64,000 nucleotides of DNA from Apostichopus japonicus (Eukaryota > Echinodermata > Holothuroidea > Aspidochirotida > Stichopodidae), in assembly GCF_037975245.1 (NCBI RefSeq), contig NC_092569.1, positions 36,886,168-36,950,167 of the forward strand, read 5' to 3'. The translations under genes were made by a program, and so were the position numbers. A model generated the notes under the pieces. It did not search any database. It saw only the letters and a program-made list of their open reading frames with translations, and was not told the origin of the DNA. Positions 23,097 through 41,000 of the stretch are shown one piece after another (the stretch's first letter is position 1; each line of letters begins with the position of its first letter).

Positions 23097-23735
23097 ATAT
23101 CTGAGAATTTGTGAGCTAAAGGAACGATGTTATAAAGTAATGCAAAGAAATCATGAAACGTTTTCATTTCCTATTTATTATTTGATGTTAAATGTTTCAG
23201 TTCATCATATCGCAGAAAAGCCACACATCAAGCCCAATAAGCAGAAATCAGGAAACAAAGCCCCTGGCCCTGGGAATTATATATGGCATACAGAAAATTG
23301 AGGAAAATTGAAGCATTCAAAAACAGACAATTTCAAATACCAATACCTCGCAACCGCAATATGTAGGAGTTGCATGCATGCACATTTTACCAGATGATTC
23401 GAACTTCCATATTCTTTCAAGCAACGCAACTTTCTCACCATTACTAAATACACATTGTTAGTGTATTGATGACTGTCATTGGCTGAGGACAAGTGAGGAA
23501 GCAAAAACACTACCTAAAGGATTTGCGTGCAAGATTCGCTGTGCTTGCAACATATTGGTCCCCTCAACTCAATTGCTAGTTGCGTGTGCTCATGCGCACG
23601 TCACTGACATGAATATCGAATATATGCCTATTATATTTTATGTGCCTATATTATATTATATATGCCTATTACATATGCCTACTATAATATATGTCTATTA
23701 TAATACAAATGTCTGTTATATAAAATATGCTTATA
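23097..23735. other. Non-genic sequence
   Basis: No exon or recognised repeat until the TA-rich stretch that begins near 23620. Confidence 0.4.
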
Positions 23736-23769
23736 ATATATACATATATATATATACATACACACACAC

Positions 23770-23855
<86 letters not shown>
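23736..23855. repeat. TA dinucleotide array with a short CA interruption
   Basis: About 45 TA dinucleotides in the main run, preceded by a CACACACACA segment near 23761. Confidence 0.95.
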
Positions 23856-23859
<4 letters not shown>

Positions 23860-24346
23860 ATTGTTTATGACTTGGTTTGTAAAAGTGACCACAAAAATAA
23901 GCAATGGCATGGCTGACCATCTGTAACTTTCACTGGACATGACATCAGAATACTGTATCAGTGTATGTGTTAGTGTCGTTAACAAGTTAAGATAACGATT
24001 GGTACTGACAATTATTATTATTATCGATGATTACTGAGTGTCCGACTTGCAGCTTTCACTGGTCAGGTCTCGAGAATTATCAATTTTTTGGGACTAAAAA
24101 TTAATCCAATAACTTTCTGTTGTTCATTTCGAGTAATGTAATTACCAGCTGCAGAACTCACTGGCAGAACCACCATTACTTTTATAATTCAGACGACAGA
24201 GGATAGTTGCACCTTCCTGGATTTCAAGGTGTGATAGGGGACCAAATGGAATATTTTTGCCACTGACTTGAGACTTGAGCCCACTCTTTTTTAATTTCCT
24301 CCTGTATTCCTTCAAGCCATCTGGGTTGTTCTGATTATTTAGCAGC
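23856..24346. other. Non-genic sequence
   Basis: No exon, RNA gene or repeat recognised. Confidence 0.35.
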
Positions 24347-24354
24347 AAAGTACT

Positions 24355-24719
24355 CAGTGGCGTAGGAAGGTACTTTTAAGTGGGGGGGCTGAAGACTGAT
24401 GGCCGGCCTGGGGGAGGGGTCTAAGGGGAGGGGGTGTCCCCCTCCCCTTTGGAATTTTTTTTGCATTTCCAGGTGGCCTCAGATGCAATTTGGTGCAATA
24501 TAGCACACTTCAACACCCACTCTATTTTGTATAGAATTTTGCATTTTCACTTGGCCTTAGATGCAATTTGGTGCTTCAAATGAGATTTTTTTCTCATTTG
24601 GAAATGAAAAAGGGGTTTTCTGACTTGCGGAGCGGGGGGGCGGAACGATACTTCCGCCCCCCCATATTTTTCACTGGGGGGGCTGGCGCCCCCCAGCCCC
24701 CCCGGTTCCTACGCCCTTG
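24355..24719. mobile_element. hAT-type MITE, copy A
   Basis: A 365-bp element starting CAGTGGCGTAGGAAGG and ending TTCCTACGCCCTTG, an imperfect terminal inverted repeat. It is flanked by the perfect 8-bp direct repeat AAAGTACT at 24347-24354 and 24720-24727. An 8-bp duplication and CAG-type ends are typical of hAT elements. No transposase frame. A second copy is at 55292-55668. Confidence 0.9.
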
Positions 24720-24727
24720 AAAGTACT

Positions 24728-25315
24728 ACAATGATCAGCCATACTCCCAAGTTCTTCAACACCCGATGAATTCAAAGTTTCGTCTTTTCTTGCTGGCCAT
24801 TATAAGAGTCAACAATTTGGTAACAGAAGTGAAAGTTTGTCGACAAAAGCCGAAGCTATGCCTCATATTACTGACTTGTGAATTGGGATACAATTTTTTT
24901 TACTTATTGACATGTCAGGTAGGCCTTATCGCACGATTGCGGTTAACCTACTGGTTTTCATTTGTACCTAAGGTACCCAGTTGTCGTTACGCATTGATTT
25001 AAGTTTGTTGTTTTCCATTTTGGTCACACCTATCGTGTATCGTTTAGTTTGAGAGATTAGTAGGCCTATCAAATTAGTTTCGAGCTGGTGAACATAGCTG
25101 TTCCTTAGGACATACTTGTAACAGTGCACTTGATAATTCTACTGTGATGTTTAACATTAGGCCTTTGTTGATTGGCTCACAGTTAATAGTGAGCCTATCG
25201 TATAAAGGCAGTGAGCGAATGAGCCACTCGCCGAAATGTCGAGCGTAATGCACTTTTTGCTCGCCAGTCGCAAACTTCTAGTCGCCATTGGCGAGTTAAC
25301 GACCGTATTTGTCAA
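24728..25315. other. Non-genic sequence
   Basis: No convincing exon. Short open frames here lack domains and splice context. Confidence 0.35.
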
Positions 25316-25323
25316 GGCCAGCC

Positions 25324-28080
<2,757 letters not shown>

Positions 28081-28089
28081 ATTTCCTAT

Positions 28090-28670
28090 TTGATGGACAT
28101 AACCCGCTTACATATATCTATTCCAGATATGCAGATAAAGATTTATCTGGCCATATAGAGCCAGATATAACTGGATTATTTGGATTTTCTTATATCAACC
28201 AGATAAAGTTGTATCTGGCCCAGATATGGATGGCTAAACATTTAGCCAGATACAATTTTATATGGGTCAGATATGGAAGCCATAAACTTCAACCATATAA
28301 AATTTTATATGGGCCATATAAAAGTTTATCTGGATTTTCTTTATATCAACCAGATAAAGTTTTATCTGGCCCAGATATGGATGCAATAAAATTTAACCTG
28401 ATAAAATTTTATATGGGCCATATAAAAGTTTATCTGGATTTTCTTTATATCAACCAGATAAAGTTTTATCTGGCCAAGATATGGATGCAATAAAATTTAA
28501 CCAGATAAAATTTTATATGGGCCATATAAAACTTTATTTTATATCAAGTTATATCTGCCCATCTTTTTGTCTGGCCAATATAAATTCCAGATCTGGAGCA
28601 GATCTGGCCCAGATTGAAATTCCAGATCTGGGTTTTTATATCTGGCCTAGATCTGGGATGTATACATAAG
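28090..28670. repeat. Degenerate inverted/direct repeat array rich in AGATAA and TTATCT
   Basis: At least three units of roughly 85-120 bp. They pair CCAGATAAA with TTTATCTGG and carry GGCCCAGATATGGATG and GGGCCATATAAAAGTTTAT. The last 120 bp shift to repeated AGATCTGG. It ends about 330 bp before the TATDN1 start codon. The AGATAA cores match GATA-factor sites, but the array may simply be a decayed inverted-repeat transposon. Confidence 0.75.
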
Positions 28671-29004
28671 AAGCCCATTTGTTGCTAAGCCACCGCAACC
28701 AGATATATCGAATTTAAGCTGACATGGAGGGATCACTCTACGGTACGAAAACATACAAACCATAGGGTCATGTGACGTGCTCTCAGGTGCTACTCACATA
28801 TTATTTAAACCGTTGTCAGTTCGAAGAAATAAGCTTTCCGTAGACAACAGAACGCCACAATAACGGGCTTAAGTTCTCATGGGTCGAACACGATAGGTTG
28901 CTCGATCCAATCCTTATAAGATCGGCTAAGATTAGTTTTAAGGTGTGTCGACAACACAGCTAGTTGACCTCTAACGTCACTTCCGTTTCAGATTCGCTGA
29001 TAAT
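28671..29004 (+). promoter_or_regulatory. TATDN1 upstream region
   Basis: This is the 334 bp before the inferred TATDN1 start codon. No TATA box is evident at a fitting distance. Promoter location is inferred only from position. Confidence 0.35.
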
Positions 29005-32000
29005 ATGAATCGTTTTAGTGGTAAATTGTGCAGCTTTTGGATGTGTTGGGATAGAGACGATGAAGATACCAGTTACTTTTAGATCATTGTGAAACCCAAA
29101 TTCATAAAATCAAGTCAAGAAATGATGGAAACAAAGCACTCTGTGAGCTGTACCAAGTGTTTGAATCACCGATGTGCGCGAAACACTCAGAATGCAATAC
29201 CAAGTGTTTGGCTTACGGTGGTGCAGCGGTAAGTGACACACTCAGAATGCAATACCAAGTGTTTGAATCACTGTGCCTTTGGTACGTACGTGAAACACTC
29301 AGAATACAATCTCCCCATTGACGTAGTTGGTCCAGGTAAATATATACACTGATTAGGAGACGAGATGACAGCCTGCTTGAGCAAGTCAGTGAGGTTTATA
29401 GGTAAACTCATATTTTCGATTCTACTACTTACATATTGGTTTCTGAATATTGTATTTTCACAGTTAAGTGAGTTATGAATAGCACGCTGACAGCTGGGCT
29501 CAAACTTGCAAGTCAATCACCGGTGGGCCAGACTGGTTCCACGATATTTCTTACCACACATGTACTCTGTCATACTGTATGTGATGTTCACGAACAGTCA
29601 TACTGCTAAGAGCCTCGGCTTAACAGTGTAGGCCTCATGCTGCTCGATGTGTTGTCCCATGCAATAGCATACCAGTTGAAGTTTACTGTGTGTAGCGTTG
29701 TTTTAAAACTGATGGCAATCACAACCCAATTCTGTGACCATACATATTACATAGCTTTCATACAATGTACAGTAGGGCAGGTCCAAGCTATTTGCACTGT
29801 GATGTACGGAACATTTCAGAGATTTAAATGTGTCTCGAGGTTACAACAAAGAAATATTCCAGAATCATTTTTGGTTTAAAGCTAACACTTTATTAAAAAC
29901 AAATAAGAAATATTGACTGACATTACATTAATTGGGTCTTTATCAAAATGCAGCATGGCGTACGGGACGATCAAAAACTTTTTTTTTTTTATCGAAACAC
30001 TCATTGAAGTTAGAAAAAACTCAGAAGGTAAAAGTGCAGCAATCATCTTATATCACTGATGTATAGCTAAATATTAAAGTACAATGTAGCATAATATCAA
30101 CAAAAAGTATTATATAAGTGATTGTGGTACAGCACTTGACAACATGAGTGATAAACCTGCGACATACCGGTCATGTGAGGTAAGGGACAATATTTCCATA
30201 CACAAATGGACTTTGAAAATTTACTTTATTGTTACTGGATGTTTACTTTAAAGTTGTTTCCTCATTATGAGCATGAATTTGGATATATTCCCAGAATGTC
30301 AGTGTTTGTTGTGTGCAATAATTTCATGATTTGTGGGTGAGGGATGGGATAGCGGCTCTAATTGGGAGGGTGTATGCACAAGTTAAAGACTGTAAGGCAC
30401 AAAAAATATTCTAAATCTACGGATATATACTTTAAATACTGTATACATCCATATTTTAATGAATTGTAGCTCTAATGAAAAAATAGGTAGGTGCATACAT
30501 GAAAGTAATAGATCCATCAGCAGAACAACTTGTACGTTCTCATATTCAGACAACCTCATGGTGAAACAATGTCCTTGGAACTACTGTATGTAGCTTCAGT
30601 CTGGAACATAATGAACTGTAGAAAAATAATTCTATCTATACAGTAATACACTGGTACAAAAACACATCAATAACACTGAAACTAACGCTTTAAAAAAGTT
30701 TCCTTAAGAAGCTCACAACAATGAGATGGAAAAACTTCCCAATTATCATCTGAACTACATAGTTACTGTACATCAACTATGGTGCAGAGTTAGCAGTGAT
30801 ATGACAGTTTACCATATTTAGTATTAAATCTGGATTCCACATCGTTTAATTTTCCTCATTTGTGTCAATGTTGAGGATTTAGATGCTGAAATGGGAGCAT
30901 TACTGCCACCTACAGTTTGGTTCCTGGATACATCTGGATAGATTGATAATCAGTTGATAGTTTTTTTCTTATGATGTTTACCTAAGTTGGCTTTTCAGGC
31001 ATACTATAATTAGACTTTGTAAGATTCTATGCATTACAGTCCAACACAAAATCAATTTAAACAGTGCACAATGTAGAACTTGCAGTATCCATTTAATGCA
31101 TGAAACTATCAACTAGAAAAGGAAAATGTTTCCACCAGAAATCACTGTTGAAGCAACTGTCAATCTAATAGTGTTTGTCACATTTTGTCCCGTACGTCAC
31201 CTTTTGTCCCGTACGTCACATTTTAAAATTTTATTATATACTACGCATAATTTTAAAAATATATTGGAAGGTTTTGTTTAGTAACGGCATAAATTAGAAC
31301 TTTACAGAATATCTCAGAAAACATTGTTTTTTATCCCTATTAAAACCTAACAAACCTTCCGAGGTTGTGACGTACAAAACATTGGTTTTTTAATCTACTG
31401 TACCTAGTTACCATGACTAATTAATTCACAAAAGTAAACTGTTTTCAAAATTACTGGAAGACAGGGTGTCCAAGTTCTCACATAACAAATATTCAATTGA
31501 GTCATGCTGCTGGCTGGTACAGTAGATCAAATTTAAAAATGTCCCGTACATCACACTGATATTTTAATTATGCAAATTAGCAACCTGTAATTTATGGAAT
31601 ATGGAAAAGTTCCCCCCCCCCCAAAAAAAAAAAACAATTTGAAAACTTCATTTGCTTCAAAATGATACCATGTACTCACTATTCCAATGAAATTTGACTT
31701 CATGGGATAGAATATTTTGGACTTGCCCTGTCCTGACCCAACATACCTATACAATACCCAATGGACTGACTTAGATGAAGATGAACCTAGGCTTGTTGCT
31801 GAACATGAGAAACAGCTTTATGGCTCAGCAATGTGAACAGTGTGAAAATAACTAGGCTAGTACTTATATATTTCACATTGAAGTATACATTTACCTGGAT
31901 ATTGAGAATTAGTGGATAAAGAAGGCCTGCTTCGAGAATGCTTATTTACTGTAGTGGGCAAATGCTGTATGGAAAAACCACTCAAGAAAAGTACTGCCTT

Positions 32001-35000
32001 CATCCCCTTACAAACTTATTACAGTATATGCCTACAGAAGCTCAAAGAACAATGCTTGCAGCCTGTCCTCAGTTAAAACATGTTCATGCTTAGAATTTAT
32101 CTTACAGATGATGAGGAGCCTCAAACACAGCTACAAACTGCTGCAAACTTCTGCAAGTCTAAAAGAAATAAAATGCTTGTGTTGTCTGAAGATTAAAATT
32201 TGAAATTTATAGCCATAAAATGCTGTGCAAGTATTTGGGTCAGGACAGTCTGCTTATCAGAGTCAAGAACAATTCTATGTCTGTAAAATTTAAAATTAAT
32301 GTATAAGAAATGAAAAGTATAGTAATGTGTCGTCAGTTATCATAATATTGTTATTTTATATTCCATAGATATTGGTGCTAATCTTACAGGTGAGTTGGTG
32401 ACAGTACATAATTACCTGCACATTGTACTAGGTACAAATGTGTAAATTATAGCAATTCTGCGATAGATTTACTTCACTCAATGTCTTTATTCCCTACCCC
32501 CTTCCCTTAATCCTCTCTTTGTCCCTCCACTGTTTATCTCCTACCTCTCCACTTCTCCTGTTGGTTTTTTTCTTTTGTCTCTCCATCCCTTGTCTACTAA
32601 TCCCCTTACATCTATCTTTTTGTGTTCACCATGCTCATTAACCTGTCTGTATTCTGTGTGTGTTTTTGTCCCTTCTGTTACTGTTACTTGTCATTTAGCC
32701 TTTGAAAAAGATCCTGCTAGGATCGAAACGTCAGGCCAACTTACTTTTACACACTCAATATCTTGATGTTATGTGGTCCAGTTTTGCTTTATGTGGTCCA
32801 GTTTTGCTTTATGTGGTCCAGTTTTGCTTTATGTGGTCCAGTTTTGCTTTATGTGGTCCAGTTTTGCTTTATGTGGTCCAGTTTTGCTTTATGTGGTCCA
32901 GGTTTTGCTTTATGCAGGGCCAGCCTTTGTGTCATAGTTTGGTTTTCTCTGGAATACCAAGTTGTCCTCATGCTGCTTCTCATAAATGATGATTTCTTTC
33001 TTCAATTCAAATTTCAATTAAAGCAGTCGTAGTGTATGTTTGGCCTTGCAAGAAGAAGGCACAGTAAACAAGTCACTAAATTTCTAAGCAGATGAACTGT
33101 CATTGCTTGGTGTGACTGTGTCCTAGCAACCAAAGAGTTTCAAACTTTCAAGTTTGTTTTTGTAGCCATTTTCCCTGTCATAAACATATTAAATCACTAA
33201 TGGATGATTTCTTTTCAGATAAGGTGTTTAGGGGCTTGTATCATGGATCACAGAAGCATCAAGGTAACTCGATCACTGATTGAATAATCCCAGATTTAAA
33301 GTTTTTAGATTGTTGAACACCATCACCTTGCAGTTACAGCACAACTAATACCTTTCCCCAAATTTCCCCATTTTTCAGAATTGTTGATATATTACAAATA
33401 CTTTTTTCCCCACCTCACCTTAGATTTTAATAAGTTTATAAGTGTGCTAAAGCTAAGTTACAGCACAACTAATACCTTTCCCCAAATTTCCCCATTTTTC
33501 AGAATTGTTGATATATTACAAATACTTTTTTCCCCACCTCACCTTAGATTTTAATAAGTTTATAAGTTTGCTAAAGTTTAGGACTTAAATATTTATCTTG
33601 TCATAATTTAATACCAAACAGAGAGTGACGTGATTAGTTGTGTCAACTTTGCCAGTTGGTTAGATTAAAATAGTGTATTCTTTCTCAGTTTGCATTTCTG
33701 GTCAGCTAATCTCCCTCACTTGTGTATTGTTGATATTCATGTGATTTCTCTGTCTCTTAGAATCAGGTTTTTTAAAAATTCATCACAATAATTGCAATAA
33801 AGGTTTCTATTGCTTTATCAATATATGTTATGAGAGAGATGAATGATGAATGAAGTCATACCATAAATTTTGTAATTTGATATCACCTCAAATGAGGTGA
33901 TTATTATTGGAATCATTCAAACCTATTTCTGTTCTCTAGCAGATAGAGGGAATAATTGTCCAGTAAAGTTTAAGAGCTAATTGGCATTTGTAACAGAAAC
34001 TCATTGAGAGGAAAGTTAAATGCAAGTGTGTAGAAACCTTGCACAATGACAATGCATGTAGTGAAAATACATTGAAACTATTATCTTTCAGATGACTTTC
34101 ATGATGTCTTGGAGAGGGCATGTGATGTTGGTGTCCAAAAAGTAAATATTTCCCTACATATCCTATGATTACTGTACATGGTTGAGTGTAAATCTTGGAG
34201 TAGTGAACTGTGGTTGGTATTACATGTTGATCAGTTGCCGTTGTATTCCTTCATGAGTGTAATTATAATAGTAATGGAGCCTCTCTGCTCTGGTTATATT
34301 TTGACACTTTCAAGCAGACAGCTGTTACATTGAAGTCTTGAATTTTATCATGCTGTCTACACTTTGAATACATTTTTTGTAGGAATTAAAATAACTATCC
34401 CGGGATGGGAGCTCCAGTTCATCATCATATGGAGTCTCACTGTCATGTATCTGGAGATGTGTAAGGAAATAGTTCATTTTGTCCTCTTTGGTGAGTGGAG
34501 GGGTGGGGGGGGGGAGAACATTTCTCTAAATCTTCTGCTCCCATGTACCACACCAAGCAGTAATAATTATTCATATTAAGTATTGCTGGAATACATGTCA
34601 TTTTGGGAAGTCTATGAATTGTCTGACGTTATATTTCTCATCTAGGTTTTCATAACAGGAGGCAGTCTTACAGATAGCAAAGCAGCTTTAGAACTTGCTA
34701 ATACAAATGGTAAGATGGAAACAGAATTTAAATGATTGGATTTGGAATATCTGGCCAAAATTGACAGATTCACCTGAGAGCTTTGAACATGACACATGTT
34801 AACATTATTGAAAGAGTTCTCAGTATTAGTTTCATGTTTTTGATTGAAAAATCTGATATTAAGGGCAAGACATGAACTCTCAAAGCCAGAGGAAAAGAAC
34901 ACAGATTTTTGTAACAAATTTATTTAAAGGCAAAATGGAGGTTTGAACTAACTATCAGATAGCCTTATGTAAGAAACCACATAGTGTAGGGAGCTATATT

Positions 35001-38000
35001 TTGTGTGATGTTATTATGTAATTATTCTGATTGAGTTTTATCCAAATATGAGAGAGCCAGCTAGGAACCGTGCAGATATCCTCAAAACAAAATTTACACT
35101 GTGTGAAGTATTCCATGTACAGTATTGTCCCTTGTGCACCTTGTAGATAAAGACTGCATCAGCAAAATATTGGACACATGTGAAACTTTGATCAAAGTAT
35201 AAATATCTTAGTTCTGCCCACAAGCCCACAATTTAACATTCTGATGAAGGGACCATTTTCCAAAACACTCTGTGGCACTAACTTTGAAGTCTAGTGGTTC
35301 CATCATTTGTGAATTCATGTAGCCATCATTGGTAATAGCCTTATGGCCAGATAATAATCAGTTGATGGTTTGAGATATTGTATGACCAGGGCTCTCGAAA
35401 ATTTGCAAATATAATTTATGGAAGTGAAAGTTTGCTTTTTAGATGCATTTAGCTTTAAAAAGGAGATACTTGTTGCTGGTTTGACATTAGAATGTTTGAC
35501 AAAGAATAACGCAACAAAATTGTTGTGAGGTTTGTTAACTTATTGTAGTGAAGAGTTAGTAGTGTCAAAAGTTTGGAAGAATCACGTTGACAACAATTTC
35601 AGTGAAATCTGTGCAACAGTTTTTGGAGGGCTGTAGCATCTGGACAACTTAAGATAATACAGAGCAAACTCTTTATGTGATTACATTATACATGTGTATA
35701 ATGGAGCTGTTTGGTGAAGTTTCAACAAAGTCTGGGGTGGTCATAGGGCAATCACTTGTTAAATTGACACTTCAAACTGCTGTTTGAAATTCTGTCCCTC
35801 ACACAGAAATTCTGTTCCTTGAAAAAATTTCACAATGCTGGCCACCCCCATAATTTTTTTTTTCTTTACTGTAAGTCGTAGGTGTTAATGGTATAACTTG
35901 TGTATACCTTGGAGAGTTCCATGTATATCACAGCAATTTTTCCATCTGAAAATTAAAATTTCATTTCTCAAAAAGCAAGGAACAGAATTTTGACCCAACA
36001 ATTTATATTTTTCAATTTTTAGAAACCATTTTGTGGAACTTTTATTGTATTCTTAATTTATGCCTTAAAGCATGAGTGTGAATATAAAACTTGATCAACC
36101 TTTTTGTCTAAAAGTTGGGAGGGTAATAAAACTGAGACTAATTAAACTAGCACGTTGCAGCCGACTACATCGTAATTTGTAGCGACTGGTTGACTCTGTA
36201 AATGTTTACTTTTGTTAATCATTGTAAATAGATATTTTTTGTCTGATAAGAATAACTGGTAAAGGCTCTTTGTAAGTAGCTTTAAAACATTGATTTGATC
36301 ATTTCTACAGGTTTGCTGTTCAGCACTGTTGGTTGTCATCCGACAAGATGCTCAGAGTTTGATAAATATTCACAAGGACCAGATGCTTACATATCTGCTT
36401 TGAAGGACCTTATTAACAGTAACAAAGAAAAAGTTGTTGCTGTGGGTGAAATTGGTCTTGGTGAGTGTATATTTAATGAGAGCTGCAAACATCTATTAAC
36501 AACAAGAAGAGAAGGTATAATACAAACATATGTTGATTATTCAATGTTGCACTTGTATATCTGTAGAATACCAATATCCCTTCTTGATGTATCATGCTTT
36601 CCAATTGTTTACAATGTTTACCTTTTCTGAGTCTAATGATATCGATTAAATTCATCTTATACCGCATTGTAGGTATCTATATAAATATAATAGTTATCTA
36701 TATACTAGGTATATATATATATATTAGGTATCTATATGTAATATTTATCTATATGAAGTAGTTATCTACATATGGTAGATATCTATAATAGTAGTTATCT
36801 ATATATACTAGGTATATATATATATATTAGGTATCTATATGAAGTAGTTATCTATATATGGTAGGTATCTATAATAGTAGTTATCTATATATACTAGGTA
36901 TCTATATATAGTAGGTATCTATATATAGTTGGTATCTATATATACTAGGTATCTATATATAGTAGGTATCTATATATAGTTGGTATCTATATATAGTAGG
37001 TATCTATATATAGTAGTTATCTATATATAGTAGTTATCTATATATAGTAAGTATATATATAGTTGGTATCTATATAGTAGGTATATATATATATTAGGTA
37101 TCTATATATAATAGTTACCTATATGAAGTAGTTATCTACATATGGTAGGTATCTATATATAGTAGTTATCTATATACTAGGAATCTATATATATATATAT
37201 AGTAGGTATCCTTATAAACTAGGAATATATATTTATATAGTATGGTATCTATACATAGTAGGTATCTAAATGGTATCTACATAAAGTTGGTATCTATATA
37301 TAGTAGGTATCTATACGTAGTAGACCGATAGTAGGTATCTATAGATAGTAGGCATCTATATATTGTAGGTATCTACATATTTTTACTTGAACAATTTTAA
37401 AATTGATCAATGTTTTTTTTCAATTGGACTTTTCTCATCCATGAAAAGTGAAAAGGCATTTTGTGTTGTTGTCGGACATGAACAAATCTGAGTGACAGAT
37501 CAGGTACTAGTTTGCGTTAGATAGGTATGCTGTTTATGACCTCCTGGATGTCACACAAACCCTCAATCCAAACCAGTCATGATCTCAAAGTAGTGGTTTG
37601 CCATCAATTCATAAAGAAACACTGTCAATATTCATGATTTCAAGCAGTACTTCATGAGATTCTGTAATAGCTTGTGAAATTTAATTCTTAATTGATTATA
37701 TGATTATGATTAATCGTGCAGCCAAACTATTAGAATAAACTTAGATGGCTCAGTAAAATGTACAGTAGCATGATCCAGTGATATGGCTGAATAGTGATGT
37801 AATATTCATGGGGTTTTCATGTTTTCAGGTTTCATGTCTGTTTCATGCTATTTTGTTTTCCATTCTCAATCTTCTGTTGAACTGGCTTGTTTTCTTTTCA
37901 GATTACGACAGACTTCATTTTTGTCCCAAGGAAGAACAACTCAAGTAAGTGTTAATGTATTTTAAGAGACAAAGTAGCATGTCTGTTTCCTTCATCATCC

Positions 38001-41000
38001 TCTTCCCATTCTCATCCCAGTCCTCTTCCCTCTCCTCCATCACATTCCTCACCCCTCTCCTCCACAACAGTCCTCCCCCTCCTCCTCCATCCCAGTCATC
38101 ATCCCTCCTCCTCCATCCCAGTCCTCATCCCTCTTCTCCATCCCTCTCTTCCAACCCACTCCTCATTCCTCTCCTTCAACCCCATACACAGGTACACCTG
38201 GTTACTGCACTATTGCAGTATTGTTTTGAGGTTTCGTCCCTGATATGATGTTCTGTTTGATATGCTGTGTTATTTGACCTAGAGGAGTAGTGTGTAATAT
38301 AATGTATAGCTTGAAGCATGACCTTGAAAGGCTTCACTTTCTAATCTCTCTTTGCCAGATACTTTGAGAAGCAATTGGATATAGTTGCAGACACCAATCT
38401 TCCAATGTTTCTTCACTGTAGGGCAGCTCATGCTGATTTTATAGGTTAGTTTTACATTTTTTTCTGTGAAAGCAAGTAGTGACCTTCTAACCAGGAACTA
38501 TATACCTGATTCTGATTCTGTCCTATAATAAGAACAATGAAGACAATAGACTGAAGAATGCTAAACAACCTGTCTAAATGTCCTCTCTGATTCTGTCCTA
38601 TAATGAAAGCAATGAAGACATTAGACTGAAGAATGCTAAACAACCTGTCTAAATATCCTCTCTGATTCTGTCCTATCATAAGAACAATGAAGACAATAGA
38701 CTGAAGAATGCTAATCAACCAGTCTAAATGTCCTCTCTGATTCTGTCCTATCATAAGAACAATGAAGACAATAGACTGAAGAATGCTAATCAACCAGTCT
38801 AAATGTCCTCTCTGATTCTGTCCTATAATGAAAGCAATGAAGACATTAGACTGAAGAATGCCAAACAACCAGTCTAAATGTCCTCTCTGATTCTGTCCAA
38901 CAGTAAGAACAATGAAGACAATAGACTGAAGAATGCTAATCAACCAGTCTAAATGTCCTCTCTGATTCTGTCCTATAATAAGAACAATGAAGACAATAGA
39001 CTGAAGAATGCTAAACAACCTGTCTAAATGTCCTCTCTGATTCTGTCCTATAATAAGAACAATGGAGACAATAGACTGAAGAATGCTAAACAACCAGTCT
39101 AAATGTCCTCTCTGATTCTGTCCTATAATGAAAGCAATGAAGACATTAGACTAAAGAATGCTAAACAACCTGTCTAAATGTCCTCTCTGATTCTGTCCTA
39201 TAATAAGAACAATGAAGACAATAGACTGAAGATTGCTAAACAACCTGTCTAAATGTCCTCTCTGATTCTGTCCTATAATAAGATCAATGAAGACAATAGA
39301 CTGAAGAATGCTAAACAACCTGTCTAAATGTCCTCTTTGATTCTGTCCAACAGTGAGAACAATGAAGACAATAGACTGAAGAATGCTAAACAACCAGTCT
39401 AAATGTTCTCTCTGACTCTGTCCTATAATAAGAACAATGAAGACATTAGACTGAAGAATGCTAAACAACCAGCCTTAATGTCCTCTCTGATTCTGTCCTA
39501 TAATGAGAACAATGAAGACATTAGACTGAAGAATGCTAAACAACCAGTCTAAATGTCCTCTCTGATTCTGTCCTATAATAAGAACAATGAAGACAATAGA
39601 CTGAAGAATGCTAAACAACCAGTCTAAATGTCCTCTCTGATTCTGTCCTATAATAAGAACAATGAAGACAATAGACTGAAAAATGCTAAACAACCAGTCT
39701 AAATGTCCTCTTTGATTCTGTCCTATAATAAGAACAATGGAGACAATAGACTGAAGAATGCTAAACAACCAGTCTAAATGTCCTCTCTGATTCTGTCCTA
39801 TAATAAGAACAATGAAGACAATCGACTGAAGAATGCTAAACAACCAGTCTAAATGTCCTCTCTGATTCTGTCCTATAATGAGAACAATGAAGACAATAGA
39901 CTGAAGAATGCTAAACCACCAGTCTAAATGTCCTCTCTGATTCTGTCCTATAATAAGAACAATGGAGACAATAGACTGAAGAATGCTAAACCACCAGTCT
40001 AAATGTCCTCTCTGATTCTGTCCTATAATAAGAACAATGAAGACAGTAGACTGAAGAATGCTAAACAACCTGTCTAAATGTCCTCACTGATTCTGTCCTA
40101 TAATGAAAGCAATGAAGACATTAGACTGAAGAATGCCAAACAACCAGTCTAAATGTCCTCTCTGATTCTGTCCAACAGTAAGAACAATGAAGACAATAGA
40201 CTGAAGAATGCTAATCAACCAGTCTAAATGTCCTCTCTGATTCTGTCCTATAATAAGAACAATGAAGACAATAGACTGAAGAATGCTAAACAACCTGTCT
40301 AAATGTCCTCTCTGATTCTGTCCTATAATAAGAACAATGGAGACAATAGACTGAAGAATGCTAAACAACCAGTCTAAATGTCCTCTCTGATTCTGTCCTA
40401 TAATGAAAGCAATGAAGACATTAGACTAAAGAATGCTAAACAACCTGTCTAAATGTCCTCTCTGATTCTGTCCTATAATAAGAACAATGAAGACAATAGA
40501 CTGAAGATTGCTAAACAACCTGTCTAAATGTCCTCTCTGATTCTGTCCTATAATAAGATCAATGAAGACAATAGACTGAAGAATGCTAAACAACCTGTCT
40601 AAATGTCCTCTTTGATTCTGTCCAACAGTGAGAACAATGAAGACAATAGACTGAAGAATGCTAAACAACCAGTCTAAATGTTCTCTCTGACTCTGTCCTA
40701 TAATAAGAACAATGAAGACATTAGACTGAAGAATGCTAAACAACCAGCCTTAATGTCCTCTCTGATTCTGTCCTATAATGAGAGCAATGAAGACATTAGA
40801 CTGAAAAATGCTAAACAACCAGTCTAAATGTCCTCTCTGATTCTGTCCTATAATAAGAACAATGAAGACAATAGACTGAAGAATGCTAAACAACCAGTCT
40901 AAATGTCCTCTCTGATTCTGTCCTATAATAAGAACAATGAAGACAATAGACTGAAGAATGCTAAACAACCAGTCTAAATGTCCTCTTTGATTCTGTCCTA

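Noticed and set aside
23555-23985. Frames of alternating Ile-Tyr
   Set aside because: Translation of a TA dinucleotide array. The same holds at 25236-25481 and 56179-56397.
32702-33032. Plus-strand frames of about 90 codons with FALCGPV-type repeats
   Set aside because: They come from the 20-bp intronic repeat.
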